This document shows, in pieces, positions 1-8,459 of a stretch of DNA of 64,000 nt. The position numbers and the translations under genes are program-made. The number at the start of each line of letters is the position of its first letter. Within the stretch, counting starts at the first letter, position 1. The stretch covers positions 4,960,001 through 5,024,000 of the forward strand of contig NZ_FMIA01000002.1 in assembly GCF_900091615.1 (NCBI RefSeq), given 5' to 3'. The notes under the pieces are model-generated. The model saw nothing but the letters and a program-made list of their open reading frames with translations. It was not told the DNA's origin and did no database searches. This DNA is from Micromonospora yangpuensis. GTDB lineage: Bacteria; Actinomycetota; Actinomycetes; Mycobacteriales; Micromonosporaceae.

Positions 1-777
1 AATGGGCGAGGCCATGAGCAGGCGTTTCGTGTACGGGTGTTCCGGCCGGGACGTGACGACGTCGCCCTCGCCGGTCTCCACGATCCGACCCTTGAGCATC
101 ACCGCGACCCGGTGGCAGATGTAGCGGACCACCGACAGGTCGTGGGAGACGAAGAGGTACGCGACGCCGGTCTGCTCCTGGACCTCGATCAGCAGGTCGA
201 GGATGCGGGCCTGGGTGGAGAGGTCGAGGGCGCTCACCGGCTCGTCGCAGACGATCAGCCGCGGCTTGAGCGCCAGCGCGCGGGCGATGGCGATCCGCTG
301 CCGCTGCCCGCCGGAGAACTCCCGGGGGTACCGGCGTCCCGCGTCGGCCTCCAGGCCGATCTGGTCCAACAGCTGGTTGATCCGCGCGGCGGCCTCGCTG
401 CCGGGTACGCCCTGGGCGCGCAACGGTTCGGCCAGGATGCTCTCCACCGTCATCGCCGGGTTGAGCGAGGAGTACGGGTCCTGGAAGACGACCTGGATGT
501 CGCGGCTCAGGGCCCGGCGTTCGCGTCGTCTGGCGTGGGTGATGTCCCTACCGTCGAACGTCACCGTTCCGCTGGTCACCGGGGCGAGGCCGAGCACCGC
601 CCGACCGAGGGTGGTCTTGCCCGAGCCGGACTCGCCGACCAGGCCGACCGTCTCGCCCGCCCCGATGCGCATCGAGACGTCGTGCAGCGCGTGGAACGAC
701 GGGCTGCGCCAGCGGGCGCCCCGGTAGACGACGTTGATGTCGCGGATGTCCAGTAGTGGCTGGTCGGGGGTGCTCAC
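1..777 (-). CDS. Peptide/oligosaccharide ABC transporter ATPase, OppF/DppF type (partial, 3' end outside window)
   Basis: This is the energising subunit of an oligopeptide/nickel-type importer on the inner face of the membrane. The 259 visible residues carry a Walker A motif GESGSGKT near residue 48, a Q-loop FQDPYSSL, the signature FSGGQRQR, Walker B LIVCDEP and an H-loop FVSHDLS. The protein runs off the left edge after the start of the C-terminal region, near SRPEHPYTKRLL, where the OppF-type extension begins. The GTG start overlaps the stop of the upstream permease-ATPase gene by four bases, so it is the last visible gene of the importer operon. The substrate cannot be told from this subunit. 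Confidence 0.93.
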   Translation of the reverse strand, partial: MSTPDQPLLDIRDINVVYRGARWRSPSFHALHDVSMRIGAGETVGLVGESGSGKTTLGRAVLGLAPVTSGTVTFDGRDITHARRRERRALSRDIQVVFQDPYSSLNPAMTVESILAEPLRAQGVPGSEAAARINQLLDQIGLEADAGRRYPREFSGGQRQRIAIARALALKPRLIVCDEPVSALDLSTQARILDLLIEVQEQTGVAYLFVSHDLSVVRYICHRVAVMLKGRIVETGEGDVVTSRPEHPYTKRLLMASPI

Positions 778-2561
778 GAGCCCACCTCCTGCAGGTCGCC
801 GCGCCCCCGTCGGGGTGGGGCGTCGTCGAGGGTCGCGTTCAGCAGCATGCGGGTGTACTCGTGCTGCGGGTCGCTGAAGAGGCCGGCGACCGACTGTTGC
901 TCGACGATGCGGCCGTCGCGCATCACCGCCACCCGGTCACAGATGTCGGCGACCACCCCCAGGTTGTGGGTGACCAGGACGAGGCCCATGTTGCGCTCCC
1001 GCTGCAGGTCCCGCAGGAGTTCCAGGACCTCGGCCTGGACCGTGACGTCGAGGGCGGTCGTCGGTTCGTCCGCGATGAGCAGCTCCGGGTCGCAGGAGAC
1101 CGCGCCCGCGATGAGGACCCGCTGGGCCATCCCGCCGCTGAGCTGGTGGGGGTAGGCGGCGAGGGTACGGGCCGGGTCGGGGATGCCTACCCGGTCTAGC
1201 AGTTCCAGCGCCCGGGTGGTCGCGTCCCGGCGGGACAGGCCGAGTTGTCGGCGGATCGGCTTGGTCAGCTGGGCGCCGACGGTGAAGGACGGGTCGAGGT
1301 TCGACATCGGCTCCTGCGGGACGTAGGCCATCCGCTTGCCGCGCAGCTTCTGCAGGTCCCGCTCGCGCAGCCCGACCAGGGACCGCCCGTCGAGGCAGAG
1401 CCGCCGGGCGGAGACGACGGCCTCGGGCGGGAGGAGTCCGAGGATCGCGAAGGACGTCTGGGACTTGCCCGAGCCGGACTCCCCGACCAGTCCGAGGACC
1501 TCGCCCCGGGCCACGTGCAGCGACACGTCCCGTACCACGTCCCTGGTGGTGCCGTCCTCCGCCACGTACCGCACGGCCAGGTCCGCCACCTCGAGGAGGG
1601 TGTCCGCGGGAAGGTCGGCGGACCCGGACGCCTCGTCGGCCTCGTTCCGGGCGATCCGGGTGTCGTCGGCGCGGGCCGGGCGGGCCGCCCGCTTGGCCCG
1701 GCGGCGGAGGCTGACCCCGAGGGAGTCGGCGAGCGCGGCACCGAAGAGCACCAGCGCCATGACGGTGAGGCCGATGGCGATACCGGGGGCGATGACCAGT
1801 TCGGGGGCGCGCTGGAAACTCTGGAAGGCGTTGCTGAGTTCACCGCCCCAGCTCGGGCGCTGCGGATCGCCGAAGCCGAGGAACTCCAGCCCGGACTGGA
1901 CGATGATCGCCATTCCGAAGATGAACGAGGACCGTACGACCACCGGACCGAGGACGACGGAGAGCACGTGGCGGAAGATGATGCGCAGGTCGGACAGGCC
2001 GGCCACCCGGGCGGCGTCAAAGTACAGCTCCTCGCGTACGCCGATCACGGCGCTCCTGGTCAGCCGGAAGATGTCCGGTGAGGCGAGCACCCCGAGGGTG
2101 ATCATCGTCGGGGCGAGGCCGCTGCCGAGCGAGGCGATCACCACGATGATGATCAGGATCTCCGGCAGGGACATCAGCATGTTGAAGATCCAGCTGGCGG
2201 CGCTGTCGAACCGCCTGCCGTGGTAGCCGGCGAGCAGGCCCGCCGGGATCCCGCAGAGCAGGGCGGTGGCGACCATGATCGCGCCGGCCTGGAGGCTAAC
2301 CCGGCCGCCGTACAGCAGGCGGCTGAGGATGTCCCGCCCGTTGCCGTCGGTGCCCAGTGGATGGTCGGCGCTCGGCGGCAGCAGCGCCTCGGAGAGCACC
2401 ACCAGGTTGGGGTCCTGTGGCGCGAGGAGGGGAGCCAGGACGCTCGCGACGACGATGGCGAGCAGGACACCGCCGGCCACCACCCCCATCGGGTTGCCGA
2501 GGAAGGCGCGGAGCCTTCGGTTGGAGATGCGGCCCGCACGGGGCGCGATGTCGACGCTCAT
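774..2561 (-). CDS. Fused ABC permease-ATPase (DppC-DppD in one polypeptide)
   Basis: One 595-residue chain joins two subunits that are usually separate. Residues 1 to about 285 are a DppC-type membrane domain with about six hydrophobic segments and an EAA-like loop (EELYFDAARVAGL). After a charged linker (about 285-315), residues 318-595 form a DppD-type ATPase with Walker A GESGSGKS, Q-loop YVPQEP, signature LSGGMAQR and Walker B LLIADEP. The ATG at 2561 overlaps the stop of the upstream permease (ATGA). The reading frame stays open further upstream, but that stretch lies inside the permease gene. A separate OppF-like ATPase follows, so the importer would assemble from fewer chains than usual. 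Confidence 0.9.
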   Translation of the reverse strand: MSVDIAPRAGRISNRRLRAFLGNPMGVVAGGVLLAIVVASVLAPLLAPQDPNLVVLSEALLPPSADHPLGTDGNGRDILSRLLYGGRVSLQAGAIMVATALLCGIPAGLLAGYHGRRFDSAASWIFNMLMSLPEILIIIVVIASLGSGLAPTMITLGVLASPDIFRLTRSAVIGVREELYFDAARVAGLSDLRIIFRHVLSVVLGPVVVRSSFIFGMAIIVQSGLEFLGFGDPQRPSWGGELSNAFQSFQRAPELVIAPGIAIGLTVMALVLFGAALADSLGVSLRRRAKRAARPARADDTRIARNEADEASGSADLPADTLLEVADLAVRYVAEDGTTRDVVRDVSLHVARGEVLGLVGESGSGKSQTSFAILGLLPPEAVVSARRLCLDGRSLVGLRERDLQKLRGKRMAYVPQEPMSNLDPSFTVGAQLTKPIRRQLGLSRRDATTRALELLDRVGIPDPARTLAAYPHQLSGGMAQRVLIAGAVSCDPELLIADEPTTALDVTVQAEVLELLRDLQRERNMGLVLVTHNLGVVADICDRVAVMRDGRIVEQQSVAGLFSDPQHEYTRMLLNATLDDAPPRRGRGDLQEVGS

Positions 2562-3499
2562 GCGTTCCGTACCTTCGGGTTCAGCGCGGCGTAGAGGATG
2601 TCGACCGTCAGGTTGACCAGGACGACGACGAGCACGGTGAAGAGCAGCACGCCCATGATCACGGGGATGTCGCTGTTGCCCGAGGCGTTGATGGCGACGG
2701 CGCCGATGCCCTGCAGGCCGAACACCCGCTCGACGATGGCGGCCCCGCTCATCGCCGCGATGAACTGCAGCGAGAGCATGGTCAACGCCGGCGGGGACGC
2801 GTTGCGCAGGACGTGGACGAGCAGGACGTTGCGTTGCGACAGGCCGCGGCTGCGCAGCGTCCGCACGTACGCCTGGCTGTTGACGGTGATCACGGAGTTG
2901 CGCAGTTGCTGGGCGATGGCGGCGATCGAGCCGATCGACAGCGCGGTGACCGGCAGGATGATCGACCAGAGCCAACCGCTCGGTGAGTCGGCGAGGTGGA
3001 TGTAGCCGGTGGCGGGGAACCAGCCGAGCTGCACGGCGAAGACCAGGGCCAGGATGATCGCGACCCAGAAGTTCGGCAGGCTGAAGCCGAGCACCATGAC
3101 CACCTGCAGGACCCGGTCGAAGGACCCGGGCCGGGTAGCGGCGAGCAGTCCGAGGGCGACCCCCAGCACGGCGGCGACTCCGACGGCGCCGAGCGCGAGG
3201 GAGACGGTGACCGGCAGTCGCGACACGATGAGGTCGATGACCTGGGCGTTCTGCGCGGACGAGACGCCCAGGTCACCCCGGAGCACGCCACCCAGCCAGT
3301 CCAGGTACTGGGTGAGGACCGGCCGGTCGAGGCCGAGCTGTTCGCGCTTGACCGCCACCTGTTCCTCGGTGGCGTAGAGACCGAGCGCACCCCGGGCCGG
3401 ATCGGAGCCGGTGAGCATGAGGAAGAAGAACATCCCCGTCACGACCGTGAACGCCAACAGCAGGCCCGTGGCCAGTCGACGGCCGATGAAGCCCAGCAT
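2558..3499 (-). CDS. ABC transporter permease, DppB type
   Basis: This is one of the two membrane subunits of the oligopeptide/oligosaccharide importer. The 313 residues open with the family-typical N-terminal segment (MLGFIGRRLATGLLLAF), followed by the TQYLDWLGGVLRGDLG region and several long hydrophobic stretches. A TLRSRGLSQRNVLL segment matches the cytoplasmic loop that docks to the ATPase. The ATG has a strong ribosome site (AGGAGGT) upstream. It sits 81 bases after the binding-protein gene, with a long hairpin in between, and overlaps the fused permease-ATPase by four bases. The length is normal for the family. Confidence 0.93.
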   Translation of the reverse strand: MLGFIGRRLATGLLLAFTVVTGMFFFLMLTGSDPARGALGLYATEEQVAVKREQLGLDRPVLTQYLDWLGGVLRGDLGVSSAQNAQVIDLIVSRLPVTVSLALGAVGVAAVLGVALGLLAATRPGSFDRVLQVVMVLGFSLPNFWVAIILALVFAVQLGWFPATGYIHLADSPSGWLWSIILPVTALSIGSIAAIAQQLRNSVITVNSQAYVRTLRSRGLSQRNVLLVHVLRNASPPALTMLSLQFIAAMSGAAIVERVFGLQGIGAVAINASGNSDIPVIMGVLLFTVLVVVLVNLTVDILYAALNPKVRNA

Positions 3500-3531
3500 G
3501 CCTGCTACCTCCTAGCTGACCTGGGACGGCA

Positions 3532-3569
3532 CCCCGGGTGGGCCGACAGTCGACTCGGCTCACCCGGGG
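3532..3569 (-). other. Hairpin between binding-protein and permease genes
   Basis: CCCCGGGTG and GCCGA pair with TCGGC and CACCCGGGG around an eight-base loop, giving a stem of 14 pairs with one mismatch. It lies just after the binding-protein stop codon and before the permease start. Such hairpins often stabilise the upstream message or let only part of transcription continue, which would give more binding protein than permease. There is no clear T-run, so a full terminator is less likely. Confidence 0.5.
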
Positions 3570-3580
3570 GCGGTGGACGG

Positions 3581-5101
3581 TTAGTTGTTCGGTGCGAAGA
3601 AGCGCAGGCTCGGCATCAGCTGCGCCTGCTGCATGGTCACGTCGATGTCCGACCTGAACAGGTAGACGTTCTCCTGCGTGACGATCGGGGCGAACCAGGC
3701 CTGCTCCACGAGGTGGGTGTTCAGCTCCTTGTAGAGCGCGGCCTGCTCGTCACCCTGCGCGGCGGGGATCTCCTTGAGCAGCCGGGTGACCGTGTCGTCG
3801 GTGTACTGGAAGTTGTTCCACAGCGAGGTCGGGGTGAGCTTGTTCAGCACGTCGGTCCAGGCCGGGATGTTCGTGGAGAACGAGAGCATGAACGCCGGCT
3901 GGCCCTTGAGGGTCTCCAGGCCGCCGTTGGCGAAGCCGTTGACCGGGACCTGCTCGACCGTGATGCCCACGTCGCCCAGGTACTGCGTGACGATCGGCAC
4001 CAGCGGGGACATGAAGCCCTCACTGAACGAAATCTTGATCTTGAAGCCGCTCCCGTAACCCGCCGCCGCCAGCAGCTCGCGCGCCTTGGCCGGGTCGTAC
4101 GGGTAACGCTCGTTCAGCTCCGGCACCCACGCCTCGCTTGCCGGGTTGAAGGTCTGGGTGGAGACCTGACCGAAGCCGCCGTAGTGGGTGTCGAGGATGG
4201 CCTTGCGGTCGAGCGCGTGGTTGACCGCCTGCCGGACCCGCACGTCGCCGAGGGCGGCCGACTCCTTGCCGGCCCGGTCCTGCAGGATGATCCCCTGCCA
4301 CTCGCCGGGCACCGTCTTGACGGTCAGCCCGTCGCTCTTGGCCTTCGGCACCATGTCGGAGGTGCCGTACATGAACTGGATCTGCCCGGTGGCCAGGGCG
4401 TTGTACCGGGCGGTGAACTCCTCGTACGGCCGGATCACCACGGTGGCGAACGGGAACGCCTCGCGGTTCCAGTAGCCGTCGCGGGCGGTGAACCGGTAGC
4501 TGACGCCCTTCTCCGAGGCGCCCGCGTCGAGCAGGTACGGCCCGGAGCCCACCGGCGTCGTGGCCAGGTTGCCCGCGGCCAGCGCCTGCGGACTCGCCAT
4601 GTACCCCAGGTACGTGGCCAGGCCGGCGAGCAGACCGGGACTCGGCTCGCTCAGGTGCAGCCGTACCGTGCTCGCGTCGACGACCTCGACGCGCTCGATC
4701 ACCCGGGCCGCCTCGGACGCGCTGCCCGCGCCCTCCTTGCGTGCCTCGATGTTGACCTTCACCGCCTCGCCGTCGAAGGTGGCACCGTCGCTGAACGTCA
4801 CTCCCTCACGCAGCTTCAGAGTGAGTTCGGTGAGGTCGTCGTTGTACTCGTACTCGGAGGCCAGGTTGCCCTCGATCTTCGACTCGGCGGTCTTGCGCAG
4901 CAGCGGGTCGTAGACGGCCTCGGCGTAGTGGATTACCGCACCCTCCTTCATCTCGGCCGGGTCCCAGGTCAGCACGTCGCCGTTGTTGCCGAGGACGAGC
5001 TGGGACGAGGTGGATTCCTGGCTGTTCTCCCCGCCGCCGCAACCGGCGAGGGTGAGAACGACCGCGGCGAGCGCTGCCGTCAGCGTGCGTGGTAACTGCA
5101 C
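3581..5101 (-). CDS. ABC transporter substrate-binding lipoprotein, SBP_bac_5 family
   Basis: This is an extracellular binding lipoprotein of the peptide/nickel/oligosaccharide class. The GTG at 5101 is preferred because AAGGGG lies six bases upstream; an in-frame TTG at 5125 would precede that ribosome site. The protein then starts with a signal peptide ending in a lipobox, LAGC, with Cys21 as the lipid anchor. The 506-residue length and segments such as TWDPAEMKEGAVIHYAEAVY, and VRQAVNHALDRKAIL later on, are typical of family 5. The gene follows a ROK regulator by about 75 bases. A ROK partner suggests a sugar-derived ligand, but peptides remain possible. Confidence 0.9.
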   Translation of the reverse strand: MQLPRTLTAALAAVVLTLAGCGGGENSQESTSSQLVLGNNGDVLTWDPAEMKEGAVIHYAEAVYDPLLRKTAESKIEGNLASEYEYNDDLTELTLKLREGVTFSDGATFDGEAVKVNIEARKEGAGSASEAARVIERVEVVDASTVRLHLSEPSPGLLAGLATYLGYMASPQALAAGNLATTPVGSGPYLLDAGASEKGVSYRFTARDGYWNREAFPFATVVIRPYEEFTARYNALATGQIQFMYGTSDMVPKAKSDGLTVKTVPGEWQGIILQDRAGKESAALGDVRVRQAVNHALDRKAILDTHYGGFGQVSTQTFNPASEAWVPELNERYPYDPAKARELLAAAGYGSGFKIKISFSEGFMSPLVPIVTQYLGDVGITVEQVPVNGFANGGLETLKGQPAFMLSFSTNIPAWTDVLNKLTPTSLWNNFQYTDDTVTRLLKEIPAAQGDEQAALYKELNTHLVEQAWFAPIVTQENVYLFRSDIDVTMQQAQLMPSLRFFAPNN

Positions 5102-5175
5102 CGTGTTCCCCTTCTGTTGCTGCAAAGTCAGCGCCGGTCGGCGTTGCTCTGGGTGACAAGATCCGGGTCAGCGGA

Positions 5176-6375
5176 TCAGACGATTCCGAGTTGTTGACTC
5201 ATGACCATGGCGGTCGCGCCGCGCAGGACGATGTCGTCGCCGAGCCCCGACAGCCGCAGGACGATGTCGCCGTGGACCTCGGTCAGGGCGCGTTGCCGGA
5301 TGGTCCGGGTGGTGGCGGCGGCCAGTGGCCCCTCCAACACCCGTTGCGGGCCGCTGAGCACGATCTCCGAGACGTTGAGCGCGGCCACGATCGGGGCCAG
5401 CACCCGACCGAGGGCCTCCCCGGCCACCGCGAGCACCCGGGCGTGCTCCGCCTCGGTACGCGCCCCCGACAGGTCCTCCTGGATGCGCCGGGTCGACAGC
5501 CAGGTCTCCAGGCAGCCGAACTTGCCGCAGACACAGGACCGGTCGCTGTCGGAGTCCACCACCACGTGGCCGATCTCGCCGGCCGCGAACCTGCTGCCCA
5601 GCACGGGCGTACCGCCGAGCAGCAGCCCGGCCCCCACGCCGACACCGACCCGGACCAGGAGCGAGTCCGGCGCGCTCTCGCCGTAGCTACGCTCGGCCAG
5701 CGCGGCGGCGTTGGCGTCGTTGGCCACCACCACGGGACAGGCGAAGCGCTCGGTCAGCACCGACCGGAGGTTGACGTCCTGCCACCCCAGGTTGGGCGCG
5801 CCGAGAATGACCCCACCGAGATCCACGATCCCCGGGGTGCCGACGCCGATGCCGAGCAGCGGTGCCGTCACCTCGTCGGTCAACTCCCGGACCAGACCGA
5901 CGACCCGCGCTACGGCCTCGGCACCGGTGCTCCCGGCGATCTCGACCTGCCGGCGGGTCACCACCGAGCCACCGAGGTCGAGCACGGCCCCCCGGTAGAG
6001 CGTCGAGTGGCTCAGGTCCAGGGCGACCGTCTGGTAGGCGTGCTCGTTGAAGCCGAGCATCATCGCGGGCTTGCCCGGTCGGCTCCCCGCCCGCATGCCC
6101 ATCTCGCGCACCAGGTCGTCGGTGAGCAGGTCGCTGACCACGTCGGAGACCGAGACCCGGGTCAGCCCGGTACGCCGGGCCAGGTCCGCCCGGCTGTGCG
6201 GCCCCTCCCGGTACAGCATGCGCAACAGCAGCTCACGGTTGTGCACGCGGGCCTGCTCCGGCAGGAGCTTCTCGCCGGAGCGGACCCGGGCCGGGATCCG
6301 GTCCTGCCGGGGGATCCCCACCGTCTGCTCGGGTGCAACGGATGGGGCCGTCCCCACCTGGTCAGTGCTCTTCAC
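5176..6375 (-). CDS. ROK-family transcriptional regulator
   Basis: This is a probable sugar-responsive repressor. An N-terminal winged helix-turn-helix lies at about residues 45-95 (SRADLARRTGLTRVSVSDVVSDLL), followed by a ROK sugar-kinase-like fold with GVGTPGIVDL and the zinc cysteine motif CVCGKFGCLE. The chosen GTG (6375) gives 399 residues. A TTG at 6399 in the same frame is an alternative, and no strong ribosome site decides between them. An inverted repeat (6379-6397) lies directly upstream of the chosen start and would suit self-repression. The gene precedes the ABC importer in the same direction and probably controls it. It could also influence the operon ending at 6520, but nothing seen shows that. 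Confidence 0.88.
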   Translation of the reverse strand: MKSTDQVGTAPSVAPEQTVGIPRQDRIPARVRSGEKLLPEQARVHNRELLLRMLYREGPHSRADLARRTGLTRVSVSDVVSDLLTDDLVREMGMRAGSRPGKPAMMLGFNEHAYQTVALDLSHSTLYRGAVLDLGGSVVTRRQVEIAGSTGAEAVARVVGLVRELTDEVTAPLLGIGVGTPGIVDLGGVILGAPNLGWQDVNLRSVLTERFACPVVVANDANAAALAERSYGESAPDSLLVRVGVGVGAGLLLGGTPVLGSRFAAGEIGHVVVDSDSDRSCVCGKFGCLETWLSTRRIQEDLSGARTEAEHARVLAVAGEALGRVLAPIVAALNVSEIVLSGPQRVLEGPLAAATTRTIRQRALTEVHGDIVLRLSGLGDDIVLRGATAMVMSQQLGIV

Positions 6376-6378
6376 CCG

Positions 6379-6397
6379 GTTAGTACAGGGGGCTAAC
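6379..6397. promoter_or_regulatory. Inverted repeat at the ROK regulator start
   Basis: GTTAG and CTAAC flank a nine-base spacer immediately before the regulator's start codon. The size and position suit an operator for self-repression. Only five bases per arm match, so this is a candidate. Confidence 0.4.
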
Positions 6398-6519
6398 AAA
6401 CCCGTTCACAAGAAGCCCGCCCCGCTTGTGGCCAAGTTGTTACGTGTCGCTGAGGCACTACTGACAGCCGCTCTACCAGCCAAGACTCCCCACGGACAGC
6501 CGTCGCGGGCGGTCCGCGG

Positions 6520-7497
6520 TCAGCCGTGCGGCAGCAGCAGAAGCTTGCCGGTCGAGCGCCGGCCGGCCAGGTCGGCATGCGCCGCTGCGGCGTCGGCGAG
6601 GGGGTACCTGCCACCGACGTGCACCCGCAGCCGACCGGTGGCGAGCAGGCTCAGCACCGCACCGGCCCGGGTGAGCAACTCGTGCCGGGTGGCGATGTGG
6701 TGGCTCAGGTTCGGCCTGGTCAGCAGCACCGAGCCGGCCGCGTTGAGCCGTTGCGGATCGAACGGGGGCACCGGGCCGCCGGCCTGGCCGTACAGGGCGA
6801 GGGTGCCGCGCGGACGGAGCGCCGCCAGGCTGGCGTCGAAGGTCGGGCCGCCGACGCCGTCGTACACCGCGTCCACGCCTGCGCCGCCGGTCAACGCGCG
6901 TACCTCGGCCGCGGTGTCCGCGCGGTCGTAGCGGACGATCTCGTCTGCGCCGGCGGCCCGCGCGACCTCGGCCTTCGCGGCGCTGGAGACGGTGCCGATC
7001 ACCCGGGCCCCCCGCCACCGCGCCCACCGGGTGAGCCACTGTCCCATCCCGCCGGCCGCCGCGTGCACCAGCACCGTGTCCCCCGGGCGCACCGGGTAGG
7101 TGTCGTGCAGCAGGTAGTGCGCGGTCATCCCCTGGAGCAGCGCGGCGGCGGCCGTCTCCAGCGGGATCCCGGGCTCCACCGGTACGACGGCGGCGGCCGG
7201 CACCGCCACGTGTTGGGCGTACCCGCCGGGTTGGTTCACCCAGGCGACCCGGTCGCCGACGGCCACCCCGGTCACGTCGGCGGCCACGTCGACCACCGTG
7301 CCGGCGGCCTCGATGCCGGGAACGAACGGCATGGGCACCGGGTAGCCGCCGGAGCGCTGGTAGATGTCGATGAAGTTGACCCCGCTGGCCGCGACCGCGA
7401 CCACCACCTGTCCGGGGCCGGGCACGGGCACGGCCCGCTCCGCCGGGCGCAGCACCTCCGGACCGCCCGGGGTGTGCACCACGATCGCCCGGCTCAC
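6520..7497 (-). CDS. Zinc-free quinone-oxidoreductase-like dehydrogenase (MDR superfamily)
   Basis: This is an NADPH-dependent medium-chain reductase acting on quinones or enones. The 325 residues show the GroES-like N-terminal domain with SGVNFIDIYQRSGGY, then a Rossmann domain with VLVHAAAGGMGQWLTRWA in place of the usual AAGGVG loop. The zinc-ligand residues of alcohol dehydrogenases are absent, as expected for quinone oxidoreductases. The GTG start overlaps the class IV aminotransferase stop by four bases. It is the last gene of the 16-gene operon. Its role in that pathway is unknown; a reduction of an unsaturated intermediate is a guess. Confidence 0.85.
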   Translation of the reverse strand: MSRAIVVHTPGGPEVLRPAERAVPVPGPGQVVVAVAASGVNFIDIYQRSGGYPVPMPFVPGIEAAGTVVDVAADVTGVAVGDRVAWVNQPGGYAQHVAVPAAAVVPVEPGIPLETAAAALLQGMTAHYLLHDTYPVRPGDTVLVHAAAGGMGQWLTRWARWRGARVIGTVSSAAKAEVARAAGADEIVRYDRADTAAEVRALTGGAGVDAVYDGVGGPTFDASLAALRPRGTLALYGQAGGPVPPFDPQRLNAAGSVLLTRPNLSHHIATRHELLTRAGAVLSLLATGRLRVHVGGRYPLADAAAAHADLAGRRSTGKLLLLPHG

Positions 7498-8459
7498 CGG
7501 GGGACCTCGGTCAGCCAGTCGGTGTGCCGGTCGGATCGACCCCGCACCAGGCGGGCGTAGGCGTCCGCCAGCCGCCGGGTGACCGGGCCGGGCCGGCCCT
7601 GCCCCACCGGTAACCCGTCGATGCTGGTGATCGGCAGGATCTCCCAGGCGGTGCCCAGGAAGAACAGCTCGTCGGCGAGGTACAGCTCGCTGCGGTCCAC
7701 CTCCCGCTCGACGACCGGCTCACCTGACTCGTCGAGGAGCCGGAGCACGGTGTCCCGGGTGATGCTCTCCAGCACCCCGCTGGTCAGCGACGGGGTGGTC
7801 ACCGTGCCGTGGCGGACCAGCGCGACGCAGGCACCGGGGCCCTCGCTGACCTTGTGCCGCTCGTTGAGCAGGATCGGCCAGTCGTGTCCGTTCTCCCGGG
7901 CCTCCATCATCGCCAACCGGCCGTTGTGGTAGTTCGAGAAGGCCTTGACGCGGGGCGGCATGGCGGCGTCGCTGACGCGTTGCCAGGAACTCACCCCGGC
8001 CCGGCAGCCCCGGGTGACGTCCGGACGGCTACGGAAGGGCCAACTGTCGATCACCACCTCGCAGACCGACCCCGCCGGGACCATCTGCTCCCGGATGAGC
8101 CCGGCCGGGAACGCCCACGGTCGGACGTACGCGTCCTGGTCGTAACCGTTGCCCCGGAGCAGGTCGAACACCCCGGTCCGCAGGTCGGCCAGGCTGTACG
8201 GCAGGTCGAGCCGGCAGATCCGGGCCGAGTCGAACAACCGGCGCAGATGCTCGTCGAGCCGGAACAGCAGCAGTCGACCGTCGTCGGCGCGGTAGGCCTT
8301 GATCCCCTCGAAGATCGCCGCCGTGGAGGCGTGGCCGACCGCGTTGACGTGGATCTGCGCCTGCTCCCACCGCGACAGGGTGCCGTTGCGCCAGATCCAT
8401 TCCGGCCGGTCGGCGGTGGGACTGGCAAGTGAGGCCAACTCGGGTGCGGAGACGTTCAT
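7494..8459 (-). CDS. Class IV PLP aminotransferase (branched-chain aminotransferase-like)
   Basis: This protein moves an amino group between an amino acid and a keto acid. The 321 residues contain the class IV landmarks: HVNAVGHASTAAIFEGIKAY near the N-terminus, a LDEHLRRLFDSARI segment, the candidate PLP lysine in VKAFSNYHNGRLA, and LLNERHKVSEGPGACVALV, with TSGVLESITRDTVLRL after it. The length is usual for BCAT-like enzymes. It overlaps the phosphatase gene upstream and the quinone-reductase gene downstream by four bases each. In this operon it is more likely a pathway enzyme than housekeeping IlvE. The substrate is unknown. Confidence 0.85.
   Translation of the reverse strand: MNVSAPELASLASPTADRPEWIWRNGTLSRWEQAQIHVNAVGHASTAAIFEGIKAYRADDGRLLLFRLDEHLRRLFDSARICRLDLPYSLADLRTGVFDLLRGNGYDQDAYVRPWAFPAGLIREQMVPAGSVCEVVIDSWPFRSRPDVTRGCRAGVSSWQRVSDAAMPPRVKAFSNYHNGRLAMMEARENGHDWPILLNERHKVSEGPGACVALVRHGTVTTPSLTSGVLESITRDTVLRLLDESGEPVVEREVDRSELYLADELFFLGTAWEILPITSIDGLPVGQGRPGPVTRRLADAYARLVRGRSDRHTDWLTEVPR

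Noticed and set aside
2996..5095. A 699-residue open frame on the plus strand
   Set aside because: It mirrors the binding-protein and permease genes and has no recognised motif.
5160..5177. Hairpin GATCCG/CGGATC at the end of the ROK gene as a terminator
   Set aside because: Only six pairs, partly inside the coding region, so it is too weak to call; read-through to the importer genes is more likely.
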